Part shown: positions 1 through 12,860 of the stretch, one piece after another
Numbering within the stretch: the stretch's first letter is position 1
Layout: every line of letters begins with the position of its first letter
From: Polydactylus sextarius
Taxonomy: Eukaryota > Chordata > Actinopteri > Polynemidae
Assembly (NCBI GenBank): GCA_016801845.1
Contig: CM028913.1
Location: 23,774,065 to 23,838,064, forward strand
DNA length: 64,000 nucleotides
Direction: 5' to 3'
Program-made: the position numbers and the translations under genes
Notes under the pieces: model-generated
Database searches by the model: none
Told to the model about the DNA's origin: nothing
Seen by the model: only the letters and a program-made list of their open reading frames with translations

Positions 1-44
1 CTAACTTACAGTATTTTATCTTCTTATTGTTTTAAAAAGCAAAA

Positions 45-1170
45 ATAAACAGTCACAACGTCTTTTCTTGATCTGTGCATCAATGCAGCAGCTGAATTTA
101 GGAAAAAACAACTTCTCTTGTAGATTATATTTGCAGCTGGAGCTACTTTAATTAAGTAGTTCATCACATTCATTCCTAAATCTGAGGGGGTCGGGCTCTT
201 TTAAAGGTGACTAGATGATTAAAAAGACATTTTTTTAAATAAAACACTGGATAATTTGACCAATTATCTTCTGTTTTATCTTTATCTTTATTATCTTTTG
301 TGTTTTATCACATTAGATTTCTATGTTTCAAACATACAAGTGTGGAAATGATGTGACAGTGGATGGAAACATGAAGTAAGTTGAATATTGTCTATTTAAA
401 ATCTAATTTAACCACAAAAACAAATAGTTGCATTGTCTTTTCTGGATCCGTGCATCAATGCAGCAGCTGAATTTACTACATCTTTTGCAGAACATTTTTG
501 TAGCTGGAGCTACTTTATTTATAGTTACACAGTTAGTTCAGTATATTTATTCCTAATCTTTATCTTATTTTTATTACTATTCATATAAATTCATCACTGA
601 GGAGGCAGATAGAGTCACAGCTCACACATGATCGAATCAAATCACATCTTCTTGTGGTTTCCAGCTCATATTTGTGCCCATAGGAAAGAAGACATAAGGA
701 GGTGGGAGAGCTGAAGAGGAATCCCCCACCCTCCACCACCTCCTCCTCCTCCACCACCTCCCACTGTGGGTACGGAGGAGGATTAAGGCCACTGGGTTAT
801 TATGCCACTCTTCTAACCCAGTAGGCATCAAACCAGATTAATCTACTGTAACATTCATATTCATGTCGACACTCGCAGAACATTTCAAATTCTCTTAATC
901 TGAAAAAAAAAAAACAAAAAAAAAAAAACAACAAGCTGTTGTGAATTAGCTGCAGGACGAGGATGTTGTAGCTCTAAGTTCATAAATCAAATAGTGGAGA
1001 TGATGATTGTCTTGTTCACACAACGTACTCTCATGTTTTAACCTCCATTCACACGTACGTTTGTCTCTTTTCCACCATGTTTGGCTGCTGATTCGCTTCA
1101 GACGATCGCAAATCAACAAGCGCTGGAGCCAAACGCGACGTCCAGAGCTGCATGAGCGTGTGTCTGTCTA

Positions 1171-1218
<48 letters not shown>

Positions 1219-2900
1219 AGTGTCTGGTTACAGCAGCAATGCGTCGCTCTCACAGGCTACGAGCTAACGTTACAGCTCCAGTATGTTTAGATCAGGACAG
1301 AGGTCACCGCTGCTGCTGCTGCTGCTGCACAGACACAGACACCAAACGCCAAATACCGTTACAGTTACAGTAGAGAGGAGAAGACGACGAGGGTGGGGAG
1401 GGTCTCCTCGCTGGCCAATTACATTTGAGACGAGTCCAAGGAGACACCGACTGGGCTTTTATTAGCTTACAAGTAAACATGACGGAGGGTTGAAAGTCAA
1501 CACGATTATTTCAAGAGACGTCTGATGATAAAAACAGAAAAGATCTGATCCAACTCTCTCTCGTCTTACACAAACAAATATCTGGATCCTGAACGTACAA
1601 ATACCAGAACGTAAAAAATACTGTTACAAGACAAAACCTGAATAATCTGAGGTTTAACTGACTTTATTCACCTACACAGAGACACTAGGGTCCAGGATTA
1701 AAATCCCTACCTGAGCGAGTTAAACCAAAACATTTAAATACAAAAAAAACATCATCACCTGAAATCACAGTCACCCTGCACCCTGTTAACCACACCCAGG
1801 ACGTTACATAACCACACCCTCTTGGCCTGTGAAGCTACTTTTCCTTCCAAAAACCAGAACAAACAAAGACAGAAGATTGTAAAGTGATAAAATACAGAGG
1901 TTATAACCTTTACTGTTATTTTAATAAAACATTTCAACAATATTTGTGTTTAAACACAACAGAGGAAACAGTTGTAACATCTTTTCTGGATCAATGCAGC
2001 AGCTAAATTTAGCAAAAAATAAACGTTTTTTTGCAGAACATATTTGCAGCTAGAGCTACTTTAACTACTTTAATTATAGTTGCACAAGTAGTTCACATGA
2101 TTCAGACGAGCTCAGGAGATTAAAAACTAACGTTTTTGCAGAATATAGTTGCAGCTAGTTGACGAGGATCGACTTAAACTACTTTATTTATAGTTAAACA
2201 AGATTGCTGCGTGAATCTTTTTCTTTTTTGTTGAAACATTTCAGTGATATTTGTGTTTTAACTTATTAGATTTTCATGTTCAATACACAGAAATATGAAT
2301 GTTATCAGTATTCTAACTTTAACTTTGTTTTCAAGAACAAGTTACGACATCTTTTCATGGATCTGTGCATCAAGGCAGCAGCTCAATTTAGCAAGAAACT
2401 AGTTTTTTGCTGAATATATTTGCAGCTGGAGCTACTTTAACTAATTTCATTATAGTTGCACAAGTATTTGAATACAGTTATTCCCACTTTGAGGGCGTCA
2501 GACCATTAAAAACAAACTTTTCTGCAGAATATGGCTGCAACTGGTTGATGTAGAACGACTTAAACTACCTAAACTATTTATACTTAATTAGTTAAACAAG
2601 TAGTTTAGTATAAATACTCCCAATTTAGGGAGAAATAAACAGCTGCAACATCTTTTCATGGATCTGTGCATCAATGCAGCAGCTAAATTTAGCAGCTGGA
2701 GCTACTTTAACTACTTTAATTATAATTATTCCCATTTTGAGGGGGTCAGACCATTAAAAACTAACTTTTTACAAAATATAGTTGCAGCTAGTTGACGTGG
2801 AGCGACTTAAACTACTCTATTTATAGTTAGTAAAATAGTTTATAAATAGTTTAGTACAATTATTTCCACTTTAGAGGGTAAAATTGCTGCGTGAATCTTG
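45..2900. repeat. degenerate local repeat cluster (GCAGCAGCT / GCAGCTGGAGCTAC type)
   Basis: A module recurs in the same orientation. It runs 'gcatcaatgcagcagctgaa', then about 50 bases, then 'gcagctggagctacttta', a TAATTATAGTT stretch and 'gagggggtcagacc'. Copies start near 70, 450, 1990, 2365 and 2660, with half units near 2100, 2500 and 2770. Spacing is irregular (about 130 to 400 bases) and copies differ by several percent. The stretch from about 620 to 1950 interrupts the array. It looks like an old tandem array or a fragmented mobile repeat in the kif13a intron. Confidence 0.7.
1175..1216. repeat. (TG)n microsatellite
   Basis: About 21 uninterrupted TG dinucleotides inside the kif13a intron. 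It is flanked by imperfect TGTCTG steps. Confidence 0.95.
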
Positions 2901-3780
2901 CTTTTTTTTTGCCGCAACAATGAATAGTTTAACGTATTATCTGGATAAAACGAGGTAAAGTTTATAAAAAAATTAACTAGTAACTATATTTAATCAGATA
3001 AATGTAATGTAACCATCTCAGAAATTTGTCTGAACACAAGACTTAGATGAAATGTACTAAAAGTCTCTAAGGATCATTGTTCTAAAAGCTAAAATTAGCT
3101 TCATATGAAAATATTCAAGGGTAGCCGGCGGGGGGAGGAGGAGGAGGAGGAGGAGGGTGATGAAGATGGGGGGTGGACATCACTCATTAGGTCATCAGCA
3201 TAGCTCCCAGAACTTCTTTGTATCTTGGCGACGGCGGTCGCCAAGTGACGGCGGTAAACATGGCAGCGAGACAAACTACCAACCTCATGAGTCAAAGTTC
3301 CAGTATGAAAAGCCAAAGTCAGGATCTCGCAAAAAATTAAAAGAAAAAAAAAAAGCAGAGAGAGAGCAGAGAGTTATAATGTGGAGCAGAAAACACACAT
3401 GATGCTGCGAAGTTTCCATAACAAACATCAACAAGACAACATATGATTCACACGGTGGTTAATTTAATCTAATGTGGTATTTCTCACGTCGTATACTAAT
3501 ACTTCACTACAGTACTTCAGTATGTTTTGGGCAGTATTTGTATTTGTACTTTTACTTCACTACATTTCCTAACTGAATGACATATTTTACTTCAGTGTTG
3601 TTACAAAAATCACATGGTGTTTTCTCTACCGCTCCGGTTCAGTCTTAACTGTGTCTCAATTCACATACTTCCATAATTATACTTCATATTTTGAGTGTGT
3701 AAGTGTGTTCACACTGACAAGTCTAAAACACAGTGTTCTGTTAATACCAGGATCATTTCACTCAATCATACATGGAAGCA

Positions 3781-4189
3781 TCTAAGTCGACCTGTGACTG
3801 TTTAGACCATCAACACCATGTCTGAGGGTTGATGGAGGCTCCATCTTAAAGGTGGATGATGGAGAAACTTCAACAATATCAATATCAAACACTAATTTAC
3901 ATTTAGTGAAAAAAGAACAACTTTAGTTCTTTAGTTCAGACTCATTCATTGTCTATGAAGATTGTTGTAGCTCCATGTTTTAAAGTGCTGGATAAACTTC
4001 ATAATATTCTTCTGTTTTATTAACATGTACTTGTACTTTTACTTTCTACACTTAACTACATTTACTTATAGATTAGTGTCATACTGAAGTACAGTAAATA
4101 CTAGATACTTTAAGACTTTTACTGGAGAATCATTCTAGTGACGACTTGAACTTCTACCAGAGTTATTTTATTCTACTCTAGTATCTGTA
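3781..4189. repeat. 409-bp dispersed repeat, copy A
   Basis: This matches 36898-37306 in the same orientation with no gap. By eye only two substitutions differ (gattAgtgtc against gattActgtc reads as G/C, and gtAtctg against gtGtctg). The flanks are unrelated (left 'catggaagca' against 'gtgttttgac'). Shorter, more diverged relatives lie at about 45360-45570 and 54262-54610. The 3' half holds the 'tacttgtacttttacttt' and 'gtacagtaaatactagatac' motifs often seen in fish repeats. No terminal inverted repeat or coding frame is seen. Confidence 0.85.
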
Positions 4190-5989
4190 CTTCAGATACT
4201 TAAAACTACTTCAGATACTTTATAAATAACACTGGTCTCAACACATCTGCTTCATAAACGGCCTTAAATCTCAACAGAGAGAGAAAGAAGTGAAGTTCAT
4301 CAATGTGTTCAATATGTTGAAGCCTCCACCCCAGAGGTAATGAAGTGACACATTTACCACCAGGACACACCTCCTGTGACCTCGTCCGCTCGCTGCGTGT
4401 CACTTATCTGAATAGATCGGCTGCTAAGGACAACACAACACGATGCACAACAAAAGCCTCAGCGAGCGCGCTAAACATATCACAACAGTCATTAGACGCA
4501 GGCGGAAATATGCCCGACGTGTTTTTACAGTAATTACATGCTTGAACTTAATGAACTCTGATGAGCATGATGTATTTTTTTTAAACAAAAAACTCAGCTT
4601 TTGTTAATTAGCATCCACCTCCCAAAAAACTTTCCTCCTGGATGAAAACCAAAAGTGTAATTGAGAATAATCCCAACTCAACATGACATTAAACACATGT
4701 AAACTCAACAAGCTGGTTTGTTACAAAACAAGAGGAGACTGTTTTTTTTTTTCAGTACATATTCTCAACGCCACATCTGAGATTAATGAGGCACAGGCTT
4801 GACAAAAGAGGGACGACGCCATTTTTTTCCTCCTTTTCCTTACAAGATGTAAACAATGTCCCGCCCTCTAAACAAACAGGGAACGGTTCTCGAGGGAATA
4901 AACTCCAACAGCACAATACGGTCGTTATACCACTAAAAACAGCACGGCTGGATTAGGTCTTTAACAGGAGAGCTGTGTGTGTGTGTGTGTGTGTGTGTGA
5001 TTTTTAGGCCAAATACCTCAGAGAGCAACATCTTAGCAAATGGAAAGGTTGATTATCGGTACACAGGGAGCACAGTGGAAAGACAAAGGGAACATTCCTG
5101 AGGGCAGCCATCGAACCGAGCCGCATTGTCATTTTTAAAAAAAAATAGACTTGTTTTATAAAGTTTTGGAGAACATGACGACACGAGCGGTTATGTGCAC
5201 AAACTCAATCATTATCAAGACGTCTATAACGTTATGTTTGAGAGATGCTTCTTTATTACACCTTTATTTAAAAAGGATGAGTCGTAAAGTGCCAAGAAAA
5301 AAAAAACAAACCCAGAAAACATTAGCGGCTGCGCTGTAAAAAAAAAAAAAAAACCCAGGAACAAACACATGTCCACCACATTAAATCAGCCTCTGGTGTT
5401 CACTGGGAAAAGACTGAAATTAAAAGTAAAACCAAAAGTAAACAAGCAAGTCGATGGTTTTAGACAAATACGGAGCTTGTTAGCTTAGCTTAGCTTAAAA
5501 AAACAACAAATCTGGCTTTGACCAGAGGAAACAACATTCACCATTTATTTGTTTGTTTGTTTTACAAGACGCTGCTTGATTTCAGCCAAGAAATAATCTG
5601 GCACATAAAACACTCGTAAAGTTGTTGGACCTCAACTTTTTGCCGGATTTAACGACTGATATAAAACATTTTAATGTGAGTTTTTTTGAGATGTCAGTGT
5701 TACAGCTTGATCAATAACACTGTGACTTCTTGTTTTATTAAGATAAAAATAGATTAAATTATCTCAGATTCATCGAGTGACACTTTAAGCCTTTTTCTCT
5801 AGAGGTCAACTATATCAATCGATATTGACCGATAACTGATCAGTAAATATAACATGAAAACAATAAATAAAAACTATAAAGAATTCAACAAAACCAAATA
5901 TCTCCACCACAGATGAACCAACAACCGGTAACTACAAAAGAATATCAACCTATATATTGATCTCAGGTTGTTTTATATTCCTGTGCTAA

Positions 5990-7020
5990 CTGTGCTAAGC
6001 TAAGCTAACTAGCAGATTCTTGTAGATCATCTAAATCTACAACAAATCACAAATTAGCACATTTCCCAACAAATAATTCAACTGCAGCATTTTACAATTT
6101 TACAACATTACTATCAACATCTATCGTGACTCGTTAGGTTGTAAGAAAATAAACTGTGCTAAGCTAAACTGAGTTAGCTAAGCTAGGCTAAGATAAGCTA
6201 ACTAGCCTCAGATAATAGATAACGATAATCTAACTCCACAACAAATCACAAGTTAACACATTTCAAAACACATCAGTCTTGACTTTTTTAGGTTGTAAGG
6301 AAATAACGCAAGCTAAGCTAAGCTAAGCTAACTAGTATAATATTTACAGTACACATCATCTAACTCCACAACAAATAACAAATTAGCACATTTCCCGACA
6401 CATACTTAAACAACATTTTACAATTGTACAACATTACTATCAACATCTATTTTGTCTCTTCTGGTTGTAAGAAAATAAACTGTGTTAAATTAAGATAAAC
6501 TAGCAAACACTTGGAATCATAAGCATTTTACAATTTTACAACATTACTATCAACATCTCTCTTCATCTCTCTAAGAAAATAAACTGTGATAAGCAAGCAA
6601 AGCTAAGCTAACTAGCTGCTCCTTGTTGCATCATATTAACAGAATAACACAAATGGACCAACAACTGATCGAACAATGAACAATCTGTAAAGGATAATAA
6701 TATCAGCCAATATATCGACATCAGGTATTTTTCACCCTCCAGTATCAATCAGGCTCTAGTTAGTTGGTAAGCTAAGCTAAGCTACGCTAACTAGCGAAAG
6801 CTTGTAGCATCATATTAACAGTATAGATACAGATGGACCAACAACTGATAACAACCTGTACAGGATAAAAATATCAACCTATATTGATATCAGGCATTTT
6901 TTTACTACTAAAAAATATATACGTAAAAAACCAGTATCAATCAGGCTCTGGTTAGAAGGTAAGATAGGCTAAGCTGAGCTAAGCTAACTAGCTAACTGCT
7001 TATAGCATCATATTAACAGT
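5990..7020. repeat. tandem array with AGCTAAGCTAAGCTAACTAGC cores
   Basis: At least six units are present. Each carries a core of repeated 'agctaagctaa' ending 'ctaactagc' (near 5996, 6160, 6310, 6600, 6770 and 6965). Between cores the shared text includes 'catctaactccacaacaaatcacaa', seen here in parts, and 'acattactatcaacatct'. Unit length varies from about 160 to 290 bases. A further isolated 'gcttagcttagctta' core lies near 5480 in the opposite orientation. It is non-coding and lies within the kif13a intron. Confidence 0.75.
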
Positions 7021-9389
7021 TCAGATCATCCAACTTCTCAACAAATCACAAATTAGCAAAATCAGCAGGATTTCACAACATTGTAGGTCTCCAATTTAAC
7101 TCTTTAAGTCTCAACAAAATAAAATGTTAGGACATAACCACGAAATATTTTCTCAAACTGCTGAGGAAGTGTCGCCCTCCCGGCAGACGACTTCACTAAA
7201 CTGTCTCCTCCTCTGAGCTGAGATTACAGCGCAGTAAACGAGATAACAACCGAGCTGAGATAAAACCTTAATTGAGCTTTTACAACCATTAGTGATAAGA
7301 GACGAGATTAGAGTGAAACGGCGGCGTGCTTCCACCGAACTGATGAGATATCACATGATCTTTTTTTTTTTAATCCCTCCCTGCGGATACAAGACAAAAG
7401 ATCACACCTACGCCAGGTTGTGGTTTATAAACTTAAAAATAGGGGATTTTCCCAGATTTTCCCAAAACTCAATCCCATATTCAATTGCTGCACGTTAAAG
7501 GACGTGCCGGGGCATGAAGGATGTAATACAGCCTCATTGTTGTTGAGTCGATGGGTATTTTCTTGTCATAGTCACTCATCCACCCCCACCTCACCCTGGA
7601 CAGGCAGACATCAGCCTCAGGTATTTCTCTACACCCACCAACCCTCATTCTCCTTCACCTTCATTGTGTTGGAAAAGAAAAAAAAACCCCAAAGGGGATC
7701 AGACTGGCGCGCGAAAACAAAAAACTACTTTCCCAGATCTCTATTTCAAGTGATGCCATTCGTGCCAACTGAAATGAAAGATGAAACTTTAAAGAGAAGA
7801 GGAGAAGGAGGAGGTGGCGGTTGGAACTTAACCTGTCGCCCTGAAGTCAAAATCTATGTTTCATTTGCCCACCGCCAAGATTAACGCTCATTTCTCAGGG
7901 AAATAGGAGAGGAAGGGAGTGGAGGGAGGGTGGAGGGAGGGCGTCACGAGTGTTGCCATAATACTCGGCGGTGCAAAGAATGAGGCTCAGCCATCAAAGG
8001 AAATCCCTTATATTTCTTCAAATTCTTTACGTGACTTGCATGTTTGTGTGGTCTGATTAAATCTGGAAAGTTTTTTTTTTTTTTTTTCAGCAGCTAACGA
8101 ATGAACTCCAAGTTCAGCCCACGTGGGACTTGAACTGAAGCTTTATTTAAGGTACTGAGCAAGAAATAATGTGTTTTCTGCCCTTTATTAGATTTATTTC
8201 AGATGTGTGTACATAAAAATATCTCTCTCTCTGTGTTCGCAGGCGTTTCCCATGAGAGAAAAGAGAAAGAGAAGAGGTTCCCATGCACTGGTGTTTGACG
8301 TGTTAATACCTTCTAAAGCTGACACATTCACAACACACAGGAACAGGTGTCTTTAAAAACATAGCAGAAGTCTTAGTGATCATCAGGGTATAAACCCCCC
8401 CGCCTCATCCCCCTCCTCCACCTCTTTTATTTCTTTTCTTATGTGGCTCCACAAGCAGCAGGCAGGAAAATTATATGGTTTAAGAAAACCATGGCAGCCT
8501 AAACACAGAGACGCAAAACACACATGGCAGCACCGGCACCGAAATGTTAACAAGTAATTATACGCCTGGACGTCACTACAGAAAAGAAATGTGACATAAT
8601 AAAACAAAGGTTCTGGTCAATGTGCGGTTACAGTACGAATTATAACTGATTAATGCTTTAAAAATAGGTTATAAAACAGACCTGAGATGAACTCAGAGCA
8701 GAAACGAGAAATATCTGCATCTTAAATCTGAAAACATGAAACGTGTTTGTGGAGTGAGTCACAAACACGACAACATCAACATCAACATCAGGTAACGGAG
8801 AAAAGATTCAAACTAGTTAGGAGTCGTCGTTACGCAGCAACGTTGATTTTGTATAATGACACTGGAACGACGCCATCTTGTGGCTAATTTGTGTCCAGAT
8901 AATGACTTTAAATGACAGTTAATGTTCAGACTCAAGCTCATTATGGTTTAATGACGACGGCCGGTTACACGTGGAACAAGACTGGGATCGAAGCCACGAG
9001 AGAATAAAAAACTCGACTGTAGCGACATGTTTCACCTCCTGTGACTTAATTCACAACCGTCAAACTGGACGTTCACTTAACGGAGCTGCAGCAAATATAA
9101 ATGAGGTTTTTATTTGCGCCTTCGTGGCTTCGGTGAAACACTAAAAAAAAAAAAAACCTCACAGACTTGCAGCTGTTAGCCTTGACGCTGTGCAACTCCA
9201 GACACCTCCACTAGGGGGCGTGTACCGAACTTTTTTCACGATTTCAAAACCACAGCTGAAAACACACGCCTGTGTCAAAGATAGTTTACGGAAGAAAAGA
9301 GCGCCCACTCTGAGTGAGACGTCTTTCATAGAAAAGCACAGATTTCCCAGTGTTTAGATCAAAACACTTATAAAGAAATAAAGTGTGAG

Positions 9390-10290
9390 ATTAACGAGTT
9401 AACAGCTGTTTAATTGAATATTTAATTAAGGAAAATTATTGGTCTTGTTATTAGTAGACGCGTCATGTGTCTATTTTTTATGTTATGAAACATAATAAAG
9501 TGCATAATAATGTCTCTCTACTATAATTACTATAATCCGGTAATTACACTAGATTTTCAAATGTAGAAAACAGTTTCGTTTGAGAAACTTCTCATCATTA
9601 CAACAGTCTGCACATTATTTGTTGACCTTTATGTGTGAAACAAGCTGTTTAATCAGCGTTTAATTAAATTGTTATTTTTTAAGTTATAAAACTTGATTAA
9701 ATGTGTAAAAGTGTAAAGATCTGCTCTGTAATGTGCAACTGTCTTTCTGTAAAAACCACTCTGGTACAGAAACGTTATAATCTGAGGAGTTTCTACTTAT
9801 TTCAAAGCTGAAAACACGACAACCGTCTGCAGATATTTGTTGACCTTAATGTGTGAAACAAACTGTTTAATCAGCGTTTAATAAAGTAAATTACTGGGTT
9901 AAAAACATGTCGTGTTGTGTTTTTAAAAGCATAAAAATGCAAAGATCTGTAACAATAATGTGTAAATTTTCTCATTTCAGTCTTATTTAAGTAGTTTCTC
10001 CTTGTTACGAAGCTGAAAACGTGACAGTCTGCAGATTATTACTGACCTTCATGTGTGAAACAAACTGTTTAATCAACGTTTAATTAAAGTAACTTATTGG
10101 TCTTGATATATGTGCAGATATCCAGGTTGAAAACGTGTCACATGTCGATTTTGTAGCATAAAAATACAAAGATCTGTGTAAATTTTCTGGTTTCTGGTGC
10201 AGAAAACAGTTTAGTTTGAGTTGTTTCTCATCATGAAGCTGAAGAGTCTGCAGGTTATTCGTTGACCTTCATGTGTTAAACATTAGAGGA
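9390..10290. repeat. tandem array, unit about 210 bp
   Basis: About four direct repeats with a period near 210 bases. The most conserved part reads 'gttgaccttcatgtgtgaaa' followed by 'caaactgtttaatcagcgtt'. It occurs near 9620, 9838, 10040 and 10260, with a partial copy near 9400. Between these lie shared blocks such as 'gcataaaaatgcaaagatct' and 'gaaaacagtttagtttgag'. Copies differ by roughly 10 to 20 percent. It is non-coding and lies within the kif13a intron. Confidence 0.75.
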
Positions 10291-10803
10291 TGCTTTGCTT
10301 TTGTTTTCTTATTTTTTTTGCAACATCCGACCACAAACAGCTCTGAACGCTACAGATTTAGAGACGTTTATGTGTCTGTTGTTGATGTTGACGTTGTCGA
10401 TCAGTATTGGAAAGTTCACATGAATTACATAACGTTAATATCATGTTTCAAGCAGGTGGGTGACAGACACAGACATCGTGTCCTCTACAGCAGCAGCAGC
10501 AACAACAACTCTGGGTTTATTCATGTAAAGAAACAAATCAGCTTGAAAACAAGAAAGTTTTGTTGTTTGTCAGGATCATGTGTTTGGAAACATGTGAGTC
10601 TGAGTGTGTCCTCAGGAGGAGGATGATGATGCTTCATAAAGTTAGATTGAATTGTTATTGTTGCAAAAAAAAAAAAAAAAAAAAAAAAAAAGTGGGAGGG
10701 ATTAGGTTGTGACAGTCAAGAGAAGACGCTGATTTCTGCAAAAGTCAAACTAAAAGGAAAAGTTTGTGCAGATGCAAACAGATCAGAGATCAGATGTTTT
10801 TAC

Positions 10804-11244
10804 CTGTTCTCTCCTTTTGCATTGGAGGGCGGAGGGTGCAGGACAGTCTGGTTGTCCTCCATGTCCACGACACATTTCGTGTTCAGTTCAATTTCTGCAG
10901 GAGAGAAGTTTTAGTTGTTGGTGGAGAAAGTTGAAGTAGAAACAGACTGCGGGGGTGTGGAAAACTTCTAACTCTTCTTTAGCTTTTTTTGTTTTGTTTT
11001 GTTTAAAAAAACAACTTTGTAACATTTGATTGTGTCATTTGTGACGTTTTTTATTTAAAGTGATACAAAATAACAACAATGGCGCAGAAATGTGAAGTTT
11101 TTTTTTTTTTTTTAAATGACAATTAGAATTTAAAAAAAAAAAAAAAAAAGTCCAGATCCGAGGAGGAGTTTAGTAAAAAACAGACTTACCCCTGCGGTTC
11201 ATGGGCCGGACTCTCACTGCAACTTTTACCTTTGTATCCGACAT
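10804..11244 (-). CDS. kif13a: kinesin family member 13A, N-terminal two coding exons (partial)
   Basis: Two coding exons on the minus strand open a kinesin-3 motor domain. Exon 1 (11244 down to 11190) begins MSDTKVKVAVRVRPMNRR and ends in a GT donor. Exon 2 (10894 to 10804) follows a TGCAG acceptor and reads EIELNTKCVVDMEDNQTVLH, then a PPPSN motif, ending at a GTAAAA donor. The phases join (1 base, then 2 bases left over). The VAVRVRPMNRRE start is typical of KIF13. LNTKCVV and QTVLHPPPSN match KIF13A, whereas remembered KIF13B differs at these positions. KIF13A is a plus-end microtubule motor that carries endosomal and Golgi-derived cargo. The next exon, which should resume with a KPPKVFAFDYCF-like sequence and lead to the P-loop, was not found in 1-10803, so the gene continues past the left edge. 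Both exons are too short to stand out as open frames. The neighbouring nhlrc1 supports the identity. Confidence 0.93.
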
Positions 11245-11760
11245 TTTTATCCACTTTTCTCACTCCCACCTCGACCAGTTATCCGCCTTTAAGTCTGTGA
11301 ATCCCCCCGACAAGAAGTAAAAAACAAAACAAAAAAACAAAAAGAAGAAGAAGAGGAGGAGGAGGAGGAGGAGGAGGTGGAGGACAGGAGCGGACTCTGC
11401 TGCTGCTGCTGCTGCTGCTGCTTAAACGAGCCCGAAAAGAGTCCAAACCCCGAACAGAACTGATGTGGATTTGTTCATTTCTCGGTTTTGTTAATTCCGT
11501 TAAATCCATCCGGGTTTAGTTTGTGTATAAATCCAGTTGTGAGCTGCGGCTCCGGCTCCAGACAGCATCCCCTCCACCGCCATCTTCCACTGGGAGCAAC
11601 GACTGCTCTCTGTCCGCTGGAGGAGCCGAGGCTGAGCCGGGCGGAGAGGGAGGAGGAGGAGGGAGGAGGAGGAGGAGGAGGCGGGGAGAGAGAGAGGGGA
11701 GGGGAGGGGTGAGGGAGGGAGGAGACATGTGACAAGTGGATCCACCAGAACTGATCGTGA
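11245..11760 (-). promoter_or_regulatory. kif13a: probable kif13a 5' UTR and promoter
   Basis: This stretch lies directly upstream (minus strand) of the kif13a ATG at 11244. It is GC-richer than its surroundings and contains several CpG sites around 11540-11640. It also has a CTG run (11398-11421), GAG/AGG-rich runs (11347-11380 and 11655-11730) and an adjoining CA run (11820-11838). I see no clear TATA box. The open frames on both strands here are low-complexity shadows of these purine and pyrimidine runs. The promoter role is inferred from position and composition only. Confidence 0.5.
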
Positions 11761-12163
11761 CAAGACAGTTTGATGATGAAGATGAAGAAAGTTTGAGCTG
11801 ATTAGAAACTGATGAAGAACACACACACACACACACATGCCCGTTTTTACGCCTTGCGGGGACATTTCATTGACTTCCATTCATTTCCTGGAGACTTTCC
11901 TGGAAACAGTAGAGATCCCATTTGTTGGTACCACTTGTATAACGTTTATCTAAACCTGAACCTAACCTGAGGTCATGTCTTCACCGGAATTTTTTGTTTT
12001 TTTACATCATGGGGACCTGCTTTTTGTCGCCATAATGTGAGTGAGTAAACAGGTTTAAGTCCCCATAATAGGAGAAACCAGGTACACACACACACACACA
12101 CACACACACACTTTCAGCTAGTTTTGCATTTTCAATATATATATATATATATATATATAAAAG

Positions 12164-12860
12164 CACAGTAGTGTGTAAAAGTTTTTGGCACCGCCCATGT
12201 GTTTTGGCAGTGCTGTAAAGACCATACATATTCATGCAGATATAATAAGATAAAAAGAAAATACAGGAAAGTGGCTGTTGTCCGAGTCACTGCTCCACAT
12301 CAGATCACTGATAGACACGTCTAGTCTGACGTAAGCTGGTGGCAGATCCAGATGTGACAGGAGTCTCCACATCAGCTGATCTCACCTTGGTCAAAATGAC
12401 CAAAGGATGAATCCAAAGAGTCCCGATGAGGTAAAAGGTGAACAAGAGGGTCACCGGAGACCTAAAGCAGGTTTTAGGCCCCAGCTCATAATGACTTGAC
12501 AATATGTTTGTCACTGCTGCTTCTCTTCTGGGTGAGAACAAAGTGAAGTCAGCAGCTGATGTCACATCTGGATCTGCCACCAGCTGATGTCAGTGATCTG
12601 ATGTGGAGCAGTGACTTTGTTATCAGCTTCTTCCTTGTGGTTGTTGGTCACTGAAGCTCTGCTGGGGCAATAAATCTGGAGGAGACCAGAGTCTGAATCC
12701 AGAATCATTAGAACATTTAATGTGTCTTAAATACTTTGTACACATTTCCTGTATTTTCTTATTATATCTGCATAAAGAAAGTGAGAGATAAATGTGTCTG
12801 GTCTTTACAGCTGCTGAAACACAACATATGGGAGGTCTATAACTTTTACACACTACTGTG
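12164..12860. mobile_element. non-autonomous DNA transposon (MITE) with long inverted repeats
   Basis: The ends are mirror images: 'cacagtagtgtgtaaaagtt' at the left and its reverse complement at 12841-12860. Matching continues inward through 'gctgtaaagacca', 'atgcagatataataaga' and 'aaaatacaggaaa', and reappears at 'agtcactgctccacatcaga' (about 12283 and 12617) and 'ggtggcagatccagatgtga'. The element is therefore nearly fold-back along its 0.7 kb. TA-rich tracts flank both sides. The end sequence resembles common fish Tc1/mariner-type short elements, but that assignment is from memory. It has no transposase frame. Confidence 0.8.

Larger units (their letters stand above)
1..10803 (-). other. 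kif13a: kif13a intron 2 (partial), no exon seen
   Basis: This is non-coding DNA between kif13a exon 2 and the left edge. I looked on the minus strand for the expected continuation of the motor domain and saw none. The open frames here are short and made of simple sequence. The stretch holds three separate local repeat arrays, one copy of a very well conserved dispersed repeat (3781-4189), a TG microsatellite and several A or T runs, all listed separately. The rest is AT-rich sequence with no feature I can support. Confidence 0.7.

Noticed and set aside
5990..7020. CRISPR-like regular repeats
   Set aside because: Units are irregular, long and AT-rich in a vertebrate intron, with no uniform spacers or cas genes.
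7420..7884. 154-residue plus-strand frame
   Set aside because: No recognised domain, amino-acid composition of random AT/GA-rich DNA, no splice-site support, inside the kif13a intron on the opposite strand.
10804..11244. Assignment of the kinesin exons to KIF13B or KIF1
   Set aside because: The residues after NRRE (IELNTKCVV and QTVLHPPPSN) match KIF13A; remembered KIF13B reads differently there.
11279..11880. Overlapping Ser/Pro/Glu-rich frames on both strands
   Set aside because: Low-complexity shadows of GAG/AGG and CTG runs in the kif13a upstream region; no splice sites or family similarity.
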